Source of the DNA: Mechercharimyces sp. CAU 1602 | Lineage (GTDB): Bacteria > Bacillota > Bacilli > Thermoactinomycetales > JANTPT01 | Direction of reading: 5' to 3' | DNA: 64,000 bases | NCBI RefSeq assembly: GCF_024753565.1 | Contig: NZ_JANTPT010000001.1 | Location: forward strand, 2,063,336 to 2,127,335 | In this document: positions 1 to 10,239 of the stretch, one piece after another | Numbering within the stretch: the first letter of the stretch is position 1 | Layout of the letters: the number at the start of each line of letters is the position of its first letter | Made by a program: the position numbers and the translations under genes | Notes under the pieces: generated by a model | What the model was told of the DNA's origin: nothing | Database searches by the model: none | What the model saw: the letters and a program-made list of their open reading frames with translations, nothing else

Positions 1-495
1 CAGCTCTGCGCGGCTCTCACCTGCTCTTATTTCTACTCTTTCTTGTTGAATAACTTGACCCGTGTCCATCCCTTCATCAACAAAATGAACGGTTACTCCA
101 GTAAAAGATGCGTCCGCTTCTAGCGCCTGCCCGATCGCATCCTTTCCTGGGAAATGAGGAAGAAGGGAGGGATGGATGTTAATCACTTTACCCCAGTAAG
201 GCTGAAGTAACGTAGGACCGAGTAGACGCATATATCCTGCCAGCACAACCCATTCCACCTTATGCTTCTGTAGTAGCGCTAATACATCTTGCTCGTACTT
301 CGCTTTTGTCTCGTATGAGCGTGGTACAAAGACAAAACTTTTAATTCCTAGTTGCTCTGCTCGCTTTAATGCTCCCGCCTGCGGACGATCACATACCAGT
401 AGCGAAACCTCATGTAACCAACCTTCTGCGCGCGCATGAAGTACAATCGCTTCAAAGTTAGAGCCACTCCCTGAGGCAAATACAGCAATGCTCAT
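1..495 (-). CDS. purN: Phosphoribosylglycinamide formyltransferase, 3' end outside window
   Basis: The enzyme transfers a formyl group from 10-formyl-THF to GAR, the third step of IMP synthesis, in the cytosol. The minus-strand frame opens at the ATG at 495 and begins [17 protein letters not shown], the phosphate-binding start of PurN. It stays open for 165 codons to the window edge, so the C-terminus is missing. Further in, HPSLLPHFPGKDAIGQAL carries the catalytic His region and HFVDEGMDTG the conserved Asp region, where a conserved motif is expected. The start overlaps the purM stop by one base (TAATG), which implies translational coupling at the distal end of the operon. purH and purD would normally follow, outside this window. 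Confidence 0.95.
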   Translation of the reverse strand, partial: MSIAVFASGSGSNFEAIVLHARAEGWLHEVSLLVCDRPQAGALKRAEQLGIKSFVFVPRSYETKAKYEQDVLALLQKHKVEWVVLAGYMRLLGPTLLQPYWGKVINIHPSLLPHFPGKDAIGQALEADASFTGVTVHFVDEGMDTGQVIQQERVEIRAGESRAEL

Positions 496-1520
496 TACAA
501 CAGCTCTCCTTTCCAACTAAACCTCGTATCCCCCTCTATCACCCGACCTACCTGATATACTCTCTCTCCTCTTTCTTCTAAATAGGCACTCACTTCTTCA
601 GCTAAATTAGCCGCAACGCAGATCACCATACCTACTCCCATATTAAAAGTGCGAATCATATCTGCCTGTGCAATCTTTCCTTCACGCTGTACTCTATCAA
701 AAATATCGGGTAGTTTCCATGTAACCCCATCCAGTTCTGCACACAAACCATTTGGCAACATACGAGGAATATTCTCTACTAATCCTCCCCCAGTAATATG
801 AGCAGCACCTTTTAACCAACCTGCTTGTTGTAGACCGAGCAATGAGCGTACATAGATACGTGTCGGTTGCAACAGCTCCTCAGCGAGTAGAGAATCACGC
901 TCTAAGCGAGAGGGATCCTGTTCCAACAACACTTTGCGCACCAATGAGTACCCATTGCTGTGTAAGCCCTCCGAAGCTAATCCTAACAACACATCACCTG
1001 GTTTAATCGAATCTCCTGTCACCAGCTTCGTTTTTTCCACCGCTCCAACAGCAAACCCAGCGACATCATACTCACCAGAAGGATACATTCCCGGCATCTC
1101 GGCTGTTTCTCCCCCTATCAGAGCACAACCCGCTTCTTCGCATCCATCTGCGATTCCTTTTACAATCTGCTCTGCTTGCTCAGGATTTAACTTTCCAGTA
1201 GAAATATAGTCAAGGAAAAAGAGTGGCTCAGCTCCTTGCACTACGATGTCATTTACACACATAGCCACACAATCAATTCCGATGGTATCGTGCCGATCTA
1301 GCGTGAGCGCAATCTTTAACTTTGTGCCCACCCCATCGGTGGCAGAAACCAGCACGGGGTGATGCCAACCTCCCGCACCCAGATCAAATAATCCCCCAAA
1401 TCCACCGAGCAAACCCATTACTTCAGTCCGTCTAGTCCGTTGAACATGAGCTTGAATCCGCTGTACTGTCTCATTACCGGCTTCAATATCTACCCCTGCT
1501 TCTTTGTAGGCTTTGCTCAT
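495..1520 (-). CDS. purM: Phosphoribosylformylglycinamidine cyclo-ligase (AIR synthetase)
   Basis: The 341-residue enzyme closes the imidazole ring of FGAM to AIR using ATP, in the cytosol. The glycine-rich segment [15 protein letters not shown] near residues 37-51 and [13 protein letters not shown] near 59-71 are typical of the PurM/PurL ATP-binding superfamily, as is the later [11 protein letters not shown] segment. Length matches the family (about 345). The ATG at 1520 overlaps the purF stop by four bases, so I take it as the start. The gene sits between purF and purN, as in Bacillus. Confidence 0.97.
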   Translation of the reverse strand: MSKAYKEAGVDIEAGNETVQRIQAHVQRTRRTEVMGLLGGFGGLFDLGAGGWHHPVLVSATDGVGTKLKIALTLDRHDTIGIDCVAMCVNDIVVQGAEPLFFLDYISTGKLNPEQAEQIVKGIADGCEEAGCALIGGETAEMPGMYPSGEYDVAGFAVGAVEKTKLVTGDSIKPGDVLLGLASEGLHSNGYSLVRKVLLEQDPSRLERDSLLAEELLQPTRIYVRSLLGLQQAGWLKGAAHITGGGLVENIPRMLPNGLCAELDGVTWKLPDIFDRVQREGKIAQADMIRTFNMGVGMVICVAANLAEEVSAYLEERGERVYQVGRVIEGDTRFSWKGELL

Positions 1521-2932
1521 CGTTTCCCCTCCAGCGCATAAACCGATTCGATCTGAGTCGGGTACTTACCATTAAAACATGCTAAGCAGTGACCACAGTG
1601 AGGCTCCTCACTTTGTCGTCCAATAGCAGAAATCATACTCTCTTCACTTAAGAATTGGAGAGAATCTGCTCCAATCAGCTCACGAATCTCTTCCACCGAG
1701 TGGCTAGCGGCAATAAGTTGCTCGCGGTCAGCAGTGTCAATCCCATAAAAACAAGAATAGCGAACAGGAGGAGAACTAATCCGTACATGCACTTCACGAG
1801 CTCCAGCATCTTTTAACATTTTTACGATTCGACGACTAGTCGTTCCCCGTACCAAGGAGTCATCTACCATGACCACCCTTTTTCCCTCCACTACTTTACG
1901 CACAGCACTTAGCTTCATCTTTACTCCCTGTTCTCGCAGTTCCTGACTTGGTTGTATGAATGTGCGACCAACATATCGATTTTTGATAAGGCCCATTTCA
2001 TACGGAATCCCCGTCGCTTCCGCATAGCCAATAGCTGCCGAAGTGCTAGAATCAGGCACCCCCGTCACCACATCTGCTTCTACTGTTGCTTCCAAAGCTA
2101 GTTGACGACCTAAACGCTTGCGAGCCAGATGGACATTAATCCCTTCTATATCGCTATCTGGACGCGCAAAGTAGATATACTCAAAAGAACAGACAGCCCG
2201 CCGAGCCGCTGGCGCAAACCGTTCATTGCGAATTCCTGTGCTATCCACAATGAGCATCTCGCCTGGACCTACCTCTCGAACATACGTTGCTCCAACAGTA
2301 TCAAACGCACATGTTTCAGAGGCAAAAACATAGGCATCTCCCAGTAATCCAAGTGATAACGGGCGCAATCCATGCGGGTCTTGAGCCACTATTAATTTCT
2401 CGCCTGCCATAATGATGATAGCGTAAGCACCCGTCAGACGATTAAGTGTATCTTTTACCCGCCCTTCCAAAGTCGTCTCGCGCGAACGGGCAATCAGGTG
2501 AGCAATCACTTCCGTATCTGTTGTCGTTTGAAAGATAGAGCCTGACCCTTCCAACTCACGCCGCAAACGATCCGCGTTAACCAAATTGCCGTTCGTCGCC
2601 AAGGCAATCGGTCCATCTTCACGTCGAAAGACAAGCGGTTGTACATTGGCAAGCGAACTTTCTCCTGTCGTTGAATAACGAACATGACCAATCGCGACCG
2701 AACCGATCAATCCCTCCATGGCCGTATCATCAAATACTTCCGTTACCAAACCCATACCGCGATGGACGCGAAACTGACCATGGTCACTTGTAACGATACC
2801 TGCGCTTTCTTGCCCCCGGTGTTGCAACGCATGCAAACCATAATAACTGAGGTGAGCAGCATCTATATGTCCCCATACTCCAAATATGCCGCACTCCTCA
2901 TTTAACTCGTCGAAGATGAATTCATCGCGCAT
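1517..2932 (-). CDS. purF: Amidophosphoribosyltransferase
   Basis: The enzyme catalyses the first committed step of purine synthesis: PRPP plus glutamine gives phosphoribosylamine. The 471-residue product starts [18 protein letters not shown]. As known for the Bacillus enzyme, a short propeptide (here 13 residues) would be removed to expose Cys14, the N-terminal glutaminase nucleophile. The PRPP-binding loop [14 protein letters not shown] lies near residue 355. The C-terminal [14 protein letters not shown] holds Cys residues of the [4Fe-4S] cluster found in the Bacillus-type enzyme. The gene start overlaps the end of purL by 31 bases and the gene end overlaps purM by four. Feedback by purine nucleotides is expected from the family and cannot be read from sequence. 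Confidence 0.97.
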   Translation of the reverse strand: MRDEFIFDELNEECGIFGVWGHIDAAHLSYYGLHALQHRGQESAGIVTSDHGQFRVHRGMGLVTEVFDDTAMEGLIGSVAIGHVRYSTTGESSLANVQPLVFRREDGPIALATNGNLVNADRLRRELEGSGSIFQTTTDTEVIAHLIARSRETTLEGRVKDTLNRLTGAYAIIIMAGEKLIVAQDPHGLRPLSLGLLGDAYVFASETCAFDTVGATYVREVGPGEMLIVDSTGIRNERFAPAARRAVCSFEYIYFARPDSDIEGINVHLARKRLGRQLALEATVEADVVTGVPDSSTSAAIGYAEATGIPYEMGLIKNRYVGRTFIQPSQELREQGVKMKLSAVRKVVEGKRVVMVDDSLVRGTTSRRIVKMLKDAGAREVHVRISSPPVRYSCFYGIDTADREQLIAASHSVEEIRELIGADSLQFLSEESMISAIGRQSEEPHCGHCLACFNGKYPTQIESVYALEGKR

Positions 2933-5145
2933 GGAATCGCCCCCTCCCAGATGTGGGTCAACTCAGACACTTTCACATGAATGACTTCCTGTTCATTTAC
3001 TTCAATCTGAAGATTATCCTGTGTAACTTCTCCGAGACAGGCGAGCGGCACCCCTTGTGTAAGTGCCAATTGCTCCAGCTTCTCTTTGTACTCCTGCGGG
3101 ATGCTCACCAACACTCTCGATTGACTTTCACTAAATAATAAGCTATTGGGGCGCAAGGGAGATTTTATCTTCACATGTACCCCATATCCTCCTGCCATGC
3201 AGCATTCCGCCAAGGCGACGGCCAAGCCCCCTTCCGCTAGATCATGAGCCGCCGTTATCCAACCTGCTGTAATAGCAGTGTACACCGTCTCTTGCAAGCG
3301 TCTCTCGTTATCTAAATCAATGTGGGGAGGACGGCCACTCACTTCTCCCTGTACCAACTGTTGCCACTCACTTCCACCCAGCTCATCCAACGTTTCGCCC
3401 AGTAGAAACACGAGCTCTCCCTCTTCTTTAAACGCAAGTGTCGTTACATGTTGCACATTCTCTATAAGCCCCACCATTCCCACAATGGGTGTAGGGTAAA
3501 TCGCATGCCCCTTACTTTCATTGTATAAGCTTACATTACCACCGATAACAGGTGTTTGCAGAACACGACAAGCATCACTCATCCCTGTGATCGCCAGAGA
3601 TAATTGTTGGTAGATCATATCCTTTTCCGGATTTCCAAAATTGAGGCAATCAGTTACTCCCAGTGGACGTGCACCGGCGCATACCACATTGCGTGCCGCT
3701 TCCGCTACAGCAATCGCCCCTCCCTGCACAGGATCCAGGTAAACATAACGTCCATTTCCATCTGTACTCATCGCTAATGCTTTATTGCTACCGCGCAGAT
3801 GAATGACAGCCGCATCCGAACCAGGCTTCACTGCTGTACTAGCACGCACTGTATGATCGTACTGACGATAAACCCAACCCTTGCTCGCTATATTGGGAGA
3901 AGAGAGTAAATTTTTAAGTGCAACTTCAGGAGGGGTGAGAAAAAGTTCCGATGCCCAAGTATTTTCTTTTTGTACCGGATATGGAGCTAGTTTCGTTTCA
4001 TCGCGCTCATATACGGGAGCATCGTCAACCAGTGTCGTAACAGGAATATCCGCAACCACTTCGCCCTGATGAAAAATGCGATAGCGACCATCACCACTTA
4101 CCCGTCCAATTACTGCTGAAGATAATCCCCACTTAGAAAAAACTTGTTCTACTTGTTCCTCTTGTCCCTTTTCAACCACCAACAACATCCGTTCTTGTGA
4201 CTCTGACAGCAAAATCTCGTAAGGCAACATACCTGTCTCTCGTTGTGGAACAGCATCCAGGTTCAACTCTAGTCCCGTTCCGCCCTTCGCCGCCATTTCC
4301 GCACTAGAGCAGGTTAAGCCCGCGGCACCCATATCCTGAATACCTAATAAGACTCCTGCTTCTACCAATTCTAAACACGCTTCCAGTAGTAATTTTTCCA
4401 TAAAGGGATCACCCACTTGAACAGCGGGACGTTTTTCTTGAGAAGCATCACTTAATTCTTCTGATGCAAAAGTTGCTCCATGAATCCCATCTCGACCTGT
4501 ACTCGCTCCCACATAGATGACTGGATTACCTTCTCCCACCGCTATCCCCTTTTGCAAATCACCATGCTGTAACACACCTACGCACATTGCGTTTACCAAT
4601 GGATTCTCCTCATAGCGACCATCAAAAACCGTTTCGCCACCCACCGTCGGAATCCCCATCACATTGCCATAATGAGCAATCCCTGCAACTACATTTTCAA
4701 AAAGATAGCGTACTCGCGACTGATCGATCGTTCCAAAACGTAACGCATTTAGTAGAGCCACGGGACGCGCGCCCATCGAAAACACATCACGAATAATTCC
4801 ACCTACACCAGTTGCCGCTCCCTGAAAAGGTTCAATTGCGGAAGGATGGTTATGGCTTTCGATTTTAAACACCACCGCCTCACCATCACCGATGTCGATC
4901 ACACCTGCACCCTCACCTGGGCCTTGCAGAATATGTGGACCTGTAGTGGGAAAGCGTCGCAAAAGGGGCTTCGAGTTTTTATAACTACAATGCTCTGACC
5001 ACATAACACTATACACGCTTATTTCCGTCCAATTAGGAAGTCTGTCCATATGTCCAATCACCAGCTGATATTCGTCATCGGTCAATCCCAATTCCCGATA
5101 CAACCGATGGATACGGATCTCTTCTGCGCTCGGTATCTGATTCAT
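2902..5145 (-). CDS. purL: Phosphoribosylformylglycinamidine synthase, large subunit
   Basis: PurL is the synthetase subunit of the PurLQS complex and converts FGAR to FGAM with ATP and ammonia supplied by PurQ. From the ATG at 5145 it has 747 residues, the length of the small bacterial PurL. It starts [20 protein letters not shown] and soon shows [35 protein letters not shown] and [13 protein letters not shown], all diagnostic. The frame is open for 32 more codons upstream, but those overlap purQ and look unlike any PurL N-terminus, so I prefer the ATG at 5145, 13 bases after the purQ stop. The ribosome site in front of it is weak, suggesting coupling to purQ translation. Confidence 0.96.
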   Translation of the reverse strand: MNQIPSAEEIRIHRLYRELGLTDDEYQLVIGHMDRLPNWTEISVYSVMWSEHCSYKNSKPLLRRFPTTGPHILQGPGEGAGVIDIGDGEAVVFKIESHNHPSAIEPFQGAATGVGGIIRDVFSMGARPVALLNALRFGTIDQSRVRYLFENVVAGIAHYGNVMGIPTVGGETVFDGRYEENPLVNAMCVGVLQHGDLQKGIAVGEGNPVIYVGASTGRDGIHGATFASEELSDASQEKRPAVQVGDPFMEKLLLEACLELVEAGVLLGIQDMGAAGLTCSSAEMAAKGGTGLELNLDAVPQRETGMLPYEILLSESQERMLLVVEKGQEEQVEQVFSKWGLSSAVIGRVSGDGRYRIFHQGEVVADIPVTTLVDDAPVYERDETKLAPYPVQKENTWASELFLTPPEVALKNLLSSPNIASKGWVYRQYDHTVRASTAVKPGSDAAVIHLRGSNKALAMSTDGNGRYVYLDPVQGGAIAVAEAARNVVCAGARPLGVTDCLNFGNPEKDMIYQQLSLAITGMSDACRVLQTPVIGGNVSLYNESKGHAIYPTPIVGMVGLIENVQHVTTLAFKEEGELVFLLGETLDELGGSEWQQLVQGEVSGRPPHIDLDNERRLQETVYTAITAGWITAAHDLAEGGLAVALAECCMAGGYGVHVKIKSPLRPNSLLFSESQSRVLVSIPQEYKEKLEQLALTQGVPLACLGEVTQDNLQIEVNEQEVIHVKVSELTHIWEGAIPCAMNSSSTS

Positions 5146-5158
5146 CGTGTCTACTGTA

Positions 5159-5842
5159 TTAGGCAACCCCGTCACGCTCCTTCCATTCCTGGATAATAGA
5201 TTGAAAGAGTTTCCTACCTGCAATAGAGCCCATCCACTCATGCATCGCGCGCTCTGGATGAGGCATCATACCTAATACATTCCCACGTTCATTCACAATC
5301 CCCGCAATATCAGCGACTGATCCATTAGGATTTTCTTCATCATAGCGGAAAACAATCTGATCATGTTTGAGTAAAGAGGCTAAAACTTTATCATCACAGT
5401 AGTAATTACCTTCCCGGTGTGCGATGGGGAGATGAATACGTTCATATGGAGCATACAGTCGCGTGAACGGGGTCGAGTTATTTTCTACCCGCACCACAAC
5501 TTCATCACAGCGAAACTGCAAATGATCATTAAGTCGCATCGCCCCTGGTAGCAGACCCGCCTCCAATAATATTTGAAAACCATTACAGATTCCTAAAACC
5601 CATTTCCCTGCTTCTGCCGCTTCACTTACCGCTTTCATCACAGGAGAAAAGCGTGCGAGCGCACCTGTACGAAGATAATCTCCATATGAGAAGCCGCCAG
5701 GAAGGATGATTGCATCATAAGACGACAGATCCGATTCTTGATGCCAAACCAACTCTACTAAATCCCCTGTCACATCTTTTACCGCATGCACACAATCCAT
5801 ATCACAATTAGAACCTGGGAAGACGATTACGGCAAAACGCAT
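5159..5842 (-). CDS. purQ: Phosphoribosylformylglycinamidine synthase, glutaminase subunit
   Basis: PurQ is the 227-residue class I glutamine amidotransferase that feeds ammonia to PurL. The N-terminus [17 protein letters not shown] is typical. The nucleophile elbow is [18 protein letters not shown] (Cys near residue 86), and the His-x-Glu of the triad is in [14 protein letters not shown] near the C-terminus. It overlaps purS by 16 bases on its 5' side, so the three subunits are made from one coupled stretch. Confidence 0.97.
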   Translation of the reverse strand: MRFAVIVFPGSNCDMDCVHAVKDVTGDLVELVWHQESDLSSYDAIILPGGFSYGDYLRTGALARFSPVMKAVSEAAEAGKWVLGICNGFQILLEAGLLPGAMRLNDHLQFRCDEVVVRVENNSTPFTRLYAPYERIHLPIAHREGNYYCDDKVLASLLKHDQIVFRYDEENPNGSVADIAGIVNERGNVLGMMPHPERAMHEWMGSIAGRKLFQSIIQEWKERDGVA

Positions 5843-6093
5843 GTAGCTTCCTCCTCAATATGGAATGAATACTCCTCAATCACTGGATTGGCAAGCAATT
5901 TCTCACACATCGATTGTGCTTGCGCTTCAGCTTCAGTACGATGGGAGGTATCAAGCCACACTTCAATCGTTTTTCCCATGCGCACCCCTTGTACTTCGGT
6001 AAATCCAAGCGAATGCAGCGCTCCTTTGGTCGCATTCCCTTGTGGGTCTAGTACACTTTCTTTTAGGCGAATATGAATCGTTACTTTCATCAT
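5827..6093 (-). CDS. purS: Phosphoribosylformylglycinamidine synthase subunit PurS
   Basis: PurS is the small third subunit that bridges PurL and PurQ and permits ammonia channelling. The 88-residue product has the expected fold signature: an N-terminal strand [20 protein letters not shown], then GALHSLGF and [12 protein letters not shown]. Two adjacent ATGs (6093 and 6090) are possible; the first overlaps the purC stop (TGATG). The position between purC and purQ matches the Bacillus operon. Confidence 0.95.
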   Translation of the reverse strand: MMKVTIHIRLKESVLDPQGNATKGALHSLGFTEVQGVRMGKTIEVWLDTSHRTEAEAQAQSMCEKLLANPVIEEYSFHIEEEATCVLP

Positions 6094-6803
6094 CAGCTCT
6101 CTCCCCCTACACGCTTAAATACCTCACGATACGCTTCCAGAACATCTCCTAAATCTTGACGAAAACGATCCTTATCTAACTTCTTGCCTGTGTTCATATC
6201 CCATAATCGACAAGTATCCGGTGAGATCTCATCGGCGAGCAACAATCGACCCTCTTTTACTCCAAATTCTAATTTCATATCTACTAACTGTAACTGATTA
6301 GCCTGGAATAAACGCCTCAATGCTCGGTTCACTTCCAAAGCCATCTCTCTCATCTCTACCACCTGCTGTGGGGTTGCTAAGCTCATAACCGCAATATGAT
6401 CTTCCGTTAACAGGGGATCGCCCAGCTCATCGCTCTTATAATAAAATTCTACCACCGGATGCGGAAGTTCCGTCCCTTCCGAAATTCCCAATCGCCTTGC
6501 TAGTGAACCGGCAACGCGATTGCGCACCACCACTTCAAGCGGGATAATCGTTACACGACGCACCAACTGTTCTGTAGGTGATAACATCTCTACCCAGTGG
6601 TTCGGAATTCCATGTTCAGCGAGATGATGAAAGAAAAAACTGCTAAGCTGATTGGTCAACTCACCTTTTCCTTGGAGCTGAGCATATTTCTCTCCGTTAA
6701 AAGCTGTGGCCTCATCTTTATAGGTAATCCACACCAAGTCAGTCTGGTCAGTTTCATATACTTTTTTCGCTTTTCCTTCATATAAGAGCGCCTGTCGCTT
6801 CAT
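6093..6803 (-). CDS. purC: SAICAR synthetase
   Basis: The enzyme joins CAIR and aspartate with ATP to make SAICAR. The 236-residue product begins MKRQALLYEGKAKKVYETD, the family's ATP-binding start, and includes EVVVRNRVAGSLARRLGI and LKLEFG-like VDMKLEFGVKEGRLLLADEI with DEISPDTCRLWD, the substrate-binding block. Length is normal. A GAGGGG ribosome site precedes the ATG at 6803. The gap to purB upstream is 37 bases. Confidence 0.97.
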   Translation of the reverse strand: MKRQALLYEGKAKKVYETDQTDLVWITYKDEATAFNGEKYAQLQGKGELTNQLSSFFFHHLAEHGIPNHWVEMLSPTEQLVRRVTIIPLEVVVRNRVAGSLARRLGISEGTELPHPVVEFYYKSDELGDPLLTEDHIAVMSLATPQQVVEMREMALEVNRALRRLFQANQLQLVDMKLEFGVKEGRLLLADEISPDTCRLWDMNTGKKLDKDRFRQDLGDVLEAYREVFKRVGGES

Positions 6804-6840
6804 TCGTTATTCCCCTCTCCCCCAGAATCTTGCTATATCT

Positions 6841-8136
6841 TTATCGTAATCCGATTTTATTAAAAATCGTATCTACATGTTGTAAATGATAGCGATAATC
6901 AAAACATTCCTCGATCTGAGTCAATGTTAGCTTCTGTTGAATGAACTCATCGTTTGCAACAAGTGTGCGAAAAGGGATTTGCTCTTCCCACGCCTGCATC
7001 GCCAAGCGCTGTACACGATCATATGCTTCTTCACGCTTCATTCCCTGGTCGATCAAGGTGAGGAGCACCCGCTGAGAATAGATTAACCCATACGTGCGCT
7101 CCATATTGCGCTTCATATTCTCTGGGAACACCGTCAACTCCTCAATGATACCCGCAAAGCGGCGGAGCATATAGTTAAGCAATGTCGTCGCATCGGGTAA
7201 AATGATACGCTCCGCCGAGGAGTGTGAAATATCTCTTTCATGCCATAAAGGGATATTTTCATAAGCCGTAAGCATATGCCCTCGCAACACACGCGCCAAC
7301 CCGCTTATATTTTCCGAGCCAACGGGATTGCGCTTATGTGGCATCGCCGATGATCCTTTCTGCCCTTTTTTAAATGACTCTTCCACCTCACGCATCTCAC
7401 TTTTTTGTAAACCACGTATTTCAACAGCAAACTTCTCTAAGGAGCTGGCAATCAAAGCTAACGTACTCATATAATCTGCGTGGCGATCACGTTGTAGCGT
7501 TTGTGTAGAAATCGGTGCCGGTTCCAACCCCAGACGGCGACAAACCGCGACCTCTACTGCGGGATCGATGTTAGCGTACGTTCCTACTGCACCAGAAATC
7601 TTACCAAAACGGACTGTTTCAGCTGCCCGTGTAAACCGCTCCTGATGCCTCTTCATCTCTTCATACCAGAGTGCCATCTTCAATCCAAACGTGGTCGGCT
7701 CTGCATGAACACCGTGCGTACGCCCCATCATCACCGTCTCTTTATGAAGCAACGCCTTCTCCTTCAATACATCCAGAAGATGAGCAATATCATCTGCTAA
7801 AATCTCATTCGCTTGCTTTAAGGTGAAAGAGAGGGCTGTGTCCACCACATCCGTCGAAGTAAGACCATAATGCACCCACTTTGACTCTTCACCTAAGCTT
7901 TCCGCGACAGCGCGGGTGAAAGCGACCACATCGTGACGTGTCTCTTCCTCAATCTCGTAAATACGCTGCACATCAAAACGGGCGTGAGCACGAATCTTTT
8001 CCACATCTTCCGGAGGGATCACACCTAGTTCCGCCCATGCTTCACATGCTGCAATTTCTACTTCTAGCCAGCTTTGAAATCGACTCTCTTCATTCCAAAC
8101 TTGCTCCATCTCTTTGCGGGTATAACGCTTGATCAT
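6841..8136 (-). CDS. purB: Adenylosuccinate lyase
   Basis: PurB removes fumarate from SAICAR and from adenylosuccinate, so it serves both IMP and AMP synthesis. From the ATG at 8136 it is 431 residues and begins [14 protein letters not shown], the usual start. [24 protein letters not shown] and [14 protein letters not shown] lie in the first half. The signature loop [11 protein letters not shown], with the catalytic Ser, is near residue 262. The frame extends to a TTG at 8145, but the AAGGAG at 8147-8152 touches that TTG and is ten bases from the ATG, so I chose the ATG. Confidence 0.97.
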   Translation of the reverse strand: MIKRYTRKEMEQVWNEESRFQSWLEVEIAACEAWAELGVIPPEDVEKIRAHARFDVQRIYEIEEETRHDVVAFTRAVAESLGEESKWVHYGLTSTDVVDTALSFTLKQANEILADDIAHLLDVLKEKALLHKETVMMGRTHGVHAEPTTFGLKMALWYEEMKRHQERFTRAAETVRFGKISGAVGTYANIDPAVEVAVCRRLGLEPAPISTQTLQRDRHADYMSTLALIASSLEKFAVEIRGLQKSEMREVEESFKKGQKGSSAMPHKRNPVGSENISGLARVLRGHMLTAYENIPLWHERDISHSSAERIILPDATTLLNYMLRRFAGIIEELTVFPENMKRNMERTYGLIYSQRVLLTLIDQGMKREEAYDRVQRLAMQAWEEQIPFRTLVANDEFIQQKLTLTQIEECFDYRYHLQHVDTIFNKIGLR

Positions 8137-8189
8137 AAACTCCAACTCCTTATGGCATCTCGTTACAAACCAAACCCTACTTTTTCACC

Positions 8190-9365
8190 TTACGATGGAG
8201 CGGCTTCCACCTGTTTTTGCTCCCACATTCCAATCCGTTCCGCCTGAGCAAGAGCACGGGTTATGCTCTCGTCCACAATACAAAGGTGCCCCATCTTTCG
8301 TCCCGCTTTCACCTCATGTTTGCCATAGATATGCACTTTCACACTGTCGGGAAGGTAGGGTAGCTGTCGTTCTAACAGGTGCAAATCATCTCCTAAGAGG
8401 TTTACCATCACCACTGGACTGAGCAAACGCGTACTTCCTAGCGGTAGCCCACATACCGCTCGTAGATGTTGCTCAAATTGCGAGGTGACACAAGCTTCGT
8501 AAGTAAAATGACCTGAATTATGTGGACGAGGGGCCAGCTCATTTACGATGATTTCACCTGTGGCGGTAAGAAACATTTCGACCGCAATTAATCCGATAAC
8601 CGGTAGCGATTCCACTACTAATCTTGCAACACGCTCCGCTTCACGAGCAACTTCATCCGATACTCTCGCCGGCACAATCGTTTGATGCAACACATGATTG
8701 CGGTGTACATTTTCAGCTAAAGGAAACGTGCGTACCTCACCGCTCGTACTCCGTGCAATAATAACTGACAGCTCACATGCAAATGGAATAAATTTCTCCA
8801 AAACAAACGCTTCTCCATCTTGACCCACAGCTGACCAAGCCGCAGACACGTCTTCTTCTGTATGCAAGATAGATTGGCCCTTTCCATCATAGCCACCCGT
8901 CGCGGTCTTCAGTACAGCAGGGGTACCCAATTCGCTAAGAGCCGTTGCTAGTTCATGCTTTTGATGTACGATGCGAAATGGGGCTACTGGAATACCCGCA
9001 GCTTTCAATGCCTTCTTCTCTGAAACACGATGGCGTGTCAACTCTAATAAATGGGTTGGTTGAGGCATCACACCTTCTTGCTCTAACAATCTTAAGCACG
9101 CTGGATCCACATTTTCAAACTCGTACGTTACCACATCACACGCTTTAGCTAAAGAAGATGCTGCCTTGCGATCACTATAATCGGCTACAATCTCCTTATC
9201 CGCCACCTGCGCTGCTGGACTATCTGCTACCTGATCCCACACGATAAAGCGGTAACCCATTTTCCGCCCTTCTAATATCATCATACGTCCTAACTGTCCA
9301 CCGCCAATCATCCCTACCGTCGACCCTGGCGGAACAACCCTACCTGATTGATGATGTAGTATCAT
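8190..9365 (-). CDS. purK: N5-carboxyaminoimidazole ribonucleotide synthetase
   Basis: PurK is an ATP-grasp enzyme that carboxylates AIR to N5-CAIR using bicarbonate. The 391-residue product has [21 protein letters not shown] near residues 17-37, [12 protein letters not shown] near 155, and the metal-binding [24 protein letters not shown] region near 265-285. The start overlaps the purE stop by four bases (ATGA), and PurE takes its product directly to CAIR. Confidence 0.97.
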   Translation of the reverse strand: MILHHQSGRVVPPGSTVGMIGGGQLGRMMILEGRKMGYRFIVWDQVADSPAAQVADKEIVADYSDRKAASSLAKACDVVTYEFENVDPACLRLLEQEGVMPQPTHLLELTRHRVSEKKALKAAGIPVAPFRIVHQKHELATALSELGTPAVLKTATGGYDGKGQSILHTEEDVSAAWSAVGQDGEAFVLEKFIPFACELSVIIARSTSGEVRTFPLAENVHRNHVLHQTIVPARVSDEVAREAERVARLVVESLPVIGLIAVEMFLTATGEIIVNELAPRPHNSGHFTYEACVTSQFEQHLRAVCGLPLGSTRLLSPVVMVNLLGDDLHLLERQLPYLPDSVKVHIYGKHEVKAGRKMGHLCIVDESITRALAQAERIGMWEQKQVEAAPS

Positions 9366-9853
9366 ACCTGCTCACTCGTTTCTATTACTTGCTGACGGAT
9401 CTCATTTCGCCTTTGTTGCAGACGTTGACGTATTTCTGGGAACTTTAAACCCAATATTTGCGCCGCTAATAAGCCCGCATTAGTAGCTCCCGCTTCCCCG
9501 ATCGCTGTTGTCGCAACTGGGACGCCTCCGGGCATTTGCACGATCGAGAGAAGTGAATCCAAGCCGTTCAGCTGCGATGAACGAATAGGAACCCCAATGA
9601 CCGGCAAGACTGTCTTAGCAGCAACCATCCCTGGCAAATGAGCCGCTCCTCCAGCTCCAGCAATAATTACCTCTAAACCCTGTTCCATCGCTCCTTCTGC
9701 AAAGCAGAACATTTCATCTGGCGTGCGATGCGCTGACACCACCTGTCTTCGATGGGGTATTTCTAGTTCTGTTAATACTTCACACGCGTGTTGCATCGTT
9801 GGCCAATCCGACTTACTCCCCATAACAACCGCCACCAGTGGCTGTTCCGTCAT
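9362..9853 (-). CDS. purE: N5-CAIR mutase
   Basis: PurE moves the carboxyl group of N5-CAIR to carbon 4, giving CAIR. The 163-residue product carries [14 protein letters not shown] near its N-terminus, SAHRTPDEM with the catalytic His near residue 42, and [13 protein letters not shown] near 64-76. It is the first gene of the operon, about 230 bases downstream of the predicted transcription start. Just upstream lies the riboswitch terminator, so its expression and that of all following genes depends on read-through. Confidence 0.97.
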   Translation of the reverse strand: MTEQPLVAVVMGSKSDWPTMQHACEVLTELEIPHRRQVVSAHRTPDEMFCFAEGAMEQGLEVIIAGAGGAAHLPGMVAAKTVLPVIGVPIRSSQLNGLDSLLSIVQMPGGVPVATTAIGEAGATNAGLLAAQILGLKFPEIRQRLQQRRNEIRQQVIETSEQV

Positions 9854-9884
9854 TATCCACCCAACCTTTCAGCAAATAATTTCT

Positions 9885-9937
9885 ATATAAAAAGTCCGAC
9901 CTACAGGATTTCCGGAAAGGAAACCTGCAAATCGGAC
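9885..9937 (-). terminator. Riboswitch-controlled intrinsic terminator of the pur leader
   Basis: On the minus strand GTCCGA (9937-9932) pairs with TCGGAC (9899-9894), with inner pairs including CAGG/CCTG and TTTCC/GGAAA, followed by a T-rich tail at 9893-9885. The 5' arm GTCCG can alternatively pair with CGGAC at the 3' side of the aptamer P3/J3-1 segment. That is the expected mutually exclusive antiterminator/terminator switch. Confidence 0.85.
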
Positions 9938-9957
9938 ATACCGAAGGGCAGGCTCTC

Positions 9958-10024
9958 CTCATAGTCCGGTAATTTACGGTTACCTGGTAGAAACGCCTAG
10001 GCCCTATCCCTAAGCATATATGAG
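9958..10024 (-). ncRNA. Purine (guanine-class) riboswitch aptamer
   Basis: The minus strand shows P1 as CTCATA (from 10024) with TATGAG (to 9958). P2 is GCTTAGG/CCTAGGC with loop GATAGGG. J2-3 is GTTTCTACC. P3 carries the loop CCGTAAA. The two loops have the kissing-loop sequences of the family, and the core motifs are nearly identical to the known xpt aptamer. The junction GACTATG has a C at the specificity position (U in adenine aptamers), so guanine or hypoxanthine is the likely ligand. High guanine should favour the terminator just downstream and shut off purE onward. Confidence 0.95.
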
Positions 10025-10087
10025 AAAAACCAAACACATATTTCGTTCAAGTAGGTGATACTGTATGATCCCGTCTTCTTCTCCTTC

Positions 10088-10116
10088 AGTGTACCGTGCT
10101 CCCCTAATGCTGTCAA
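10088..10116 (-). promoter_or_regulatory. Sigma-A promoter of the pur operon
   Basis: On the minus strand TTGACA (10116-10111) is followed after exactly 17 bases by TACACT (10093-10088). A start near 10081 would give a leader of about 230 bases before purE that contains the whole riboswitch. Confidence 0.85.
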
Positions 10117-10117
10117 T

Positions 10118-10162
10118 AAAATACGAACGATTATATTTATCCATTCTAAAATCGTTCGTAAA
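10118..10162. promoter_or_regulatory. Paired PurBoxes (PurR operator)
   Basis: Two inverted copies of the ACGAACGATT core lie at about 10120-10132 and 10148-10162, directly upstream of the -35 box. PurBox cores in Bacillus are CCGAAC within A/T-rich flanks and are paired in this way. PurR, de-repressed by PRPP, is the expected regulator. Confidence 0.8.
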
Positions 10163-10194
10163 AAGAGATCACTCCCATATTCGGGAGTGATCTC
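10160..10194 (-). terminator. Intrinsic terminator of the symporter gene
   Basis: A perfect 12-base stem, GAGATCACTCCC with GGGAGTGATCTC around a six-base loop, is followed on the minus strand by a T5 run. The T run directly abuts the distal PurBox. Confidence 0.9.
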
Positions 10195-10239
10195 CTATCG
10201 TTACAAACTCATCTTTTCTCTACTCTTTACAATAGCCCG

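Noticed and set aside
2902-5241. Longer purL with 32 extra N-terminal residues
   Set aside because: The extra part overlaps purQ, lacks family similarity, and the ATG at 5145 gives the usual N-terminus.
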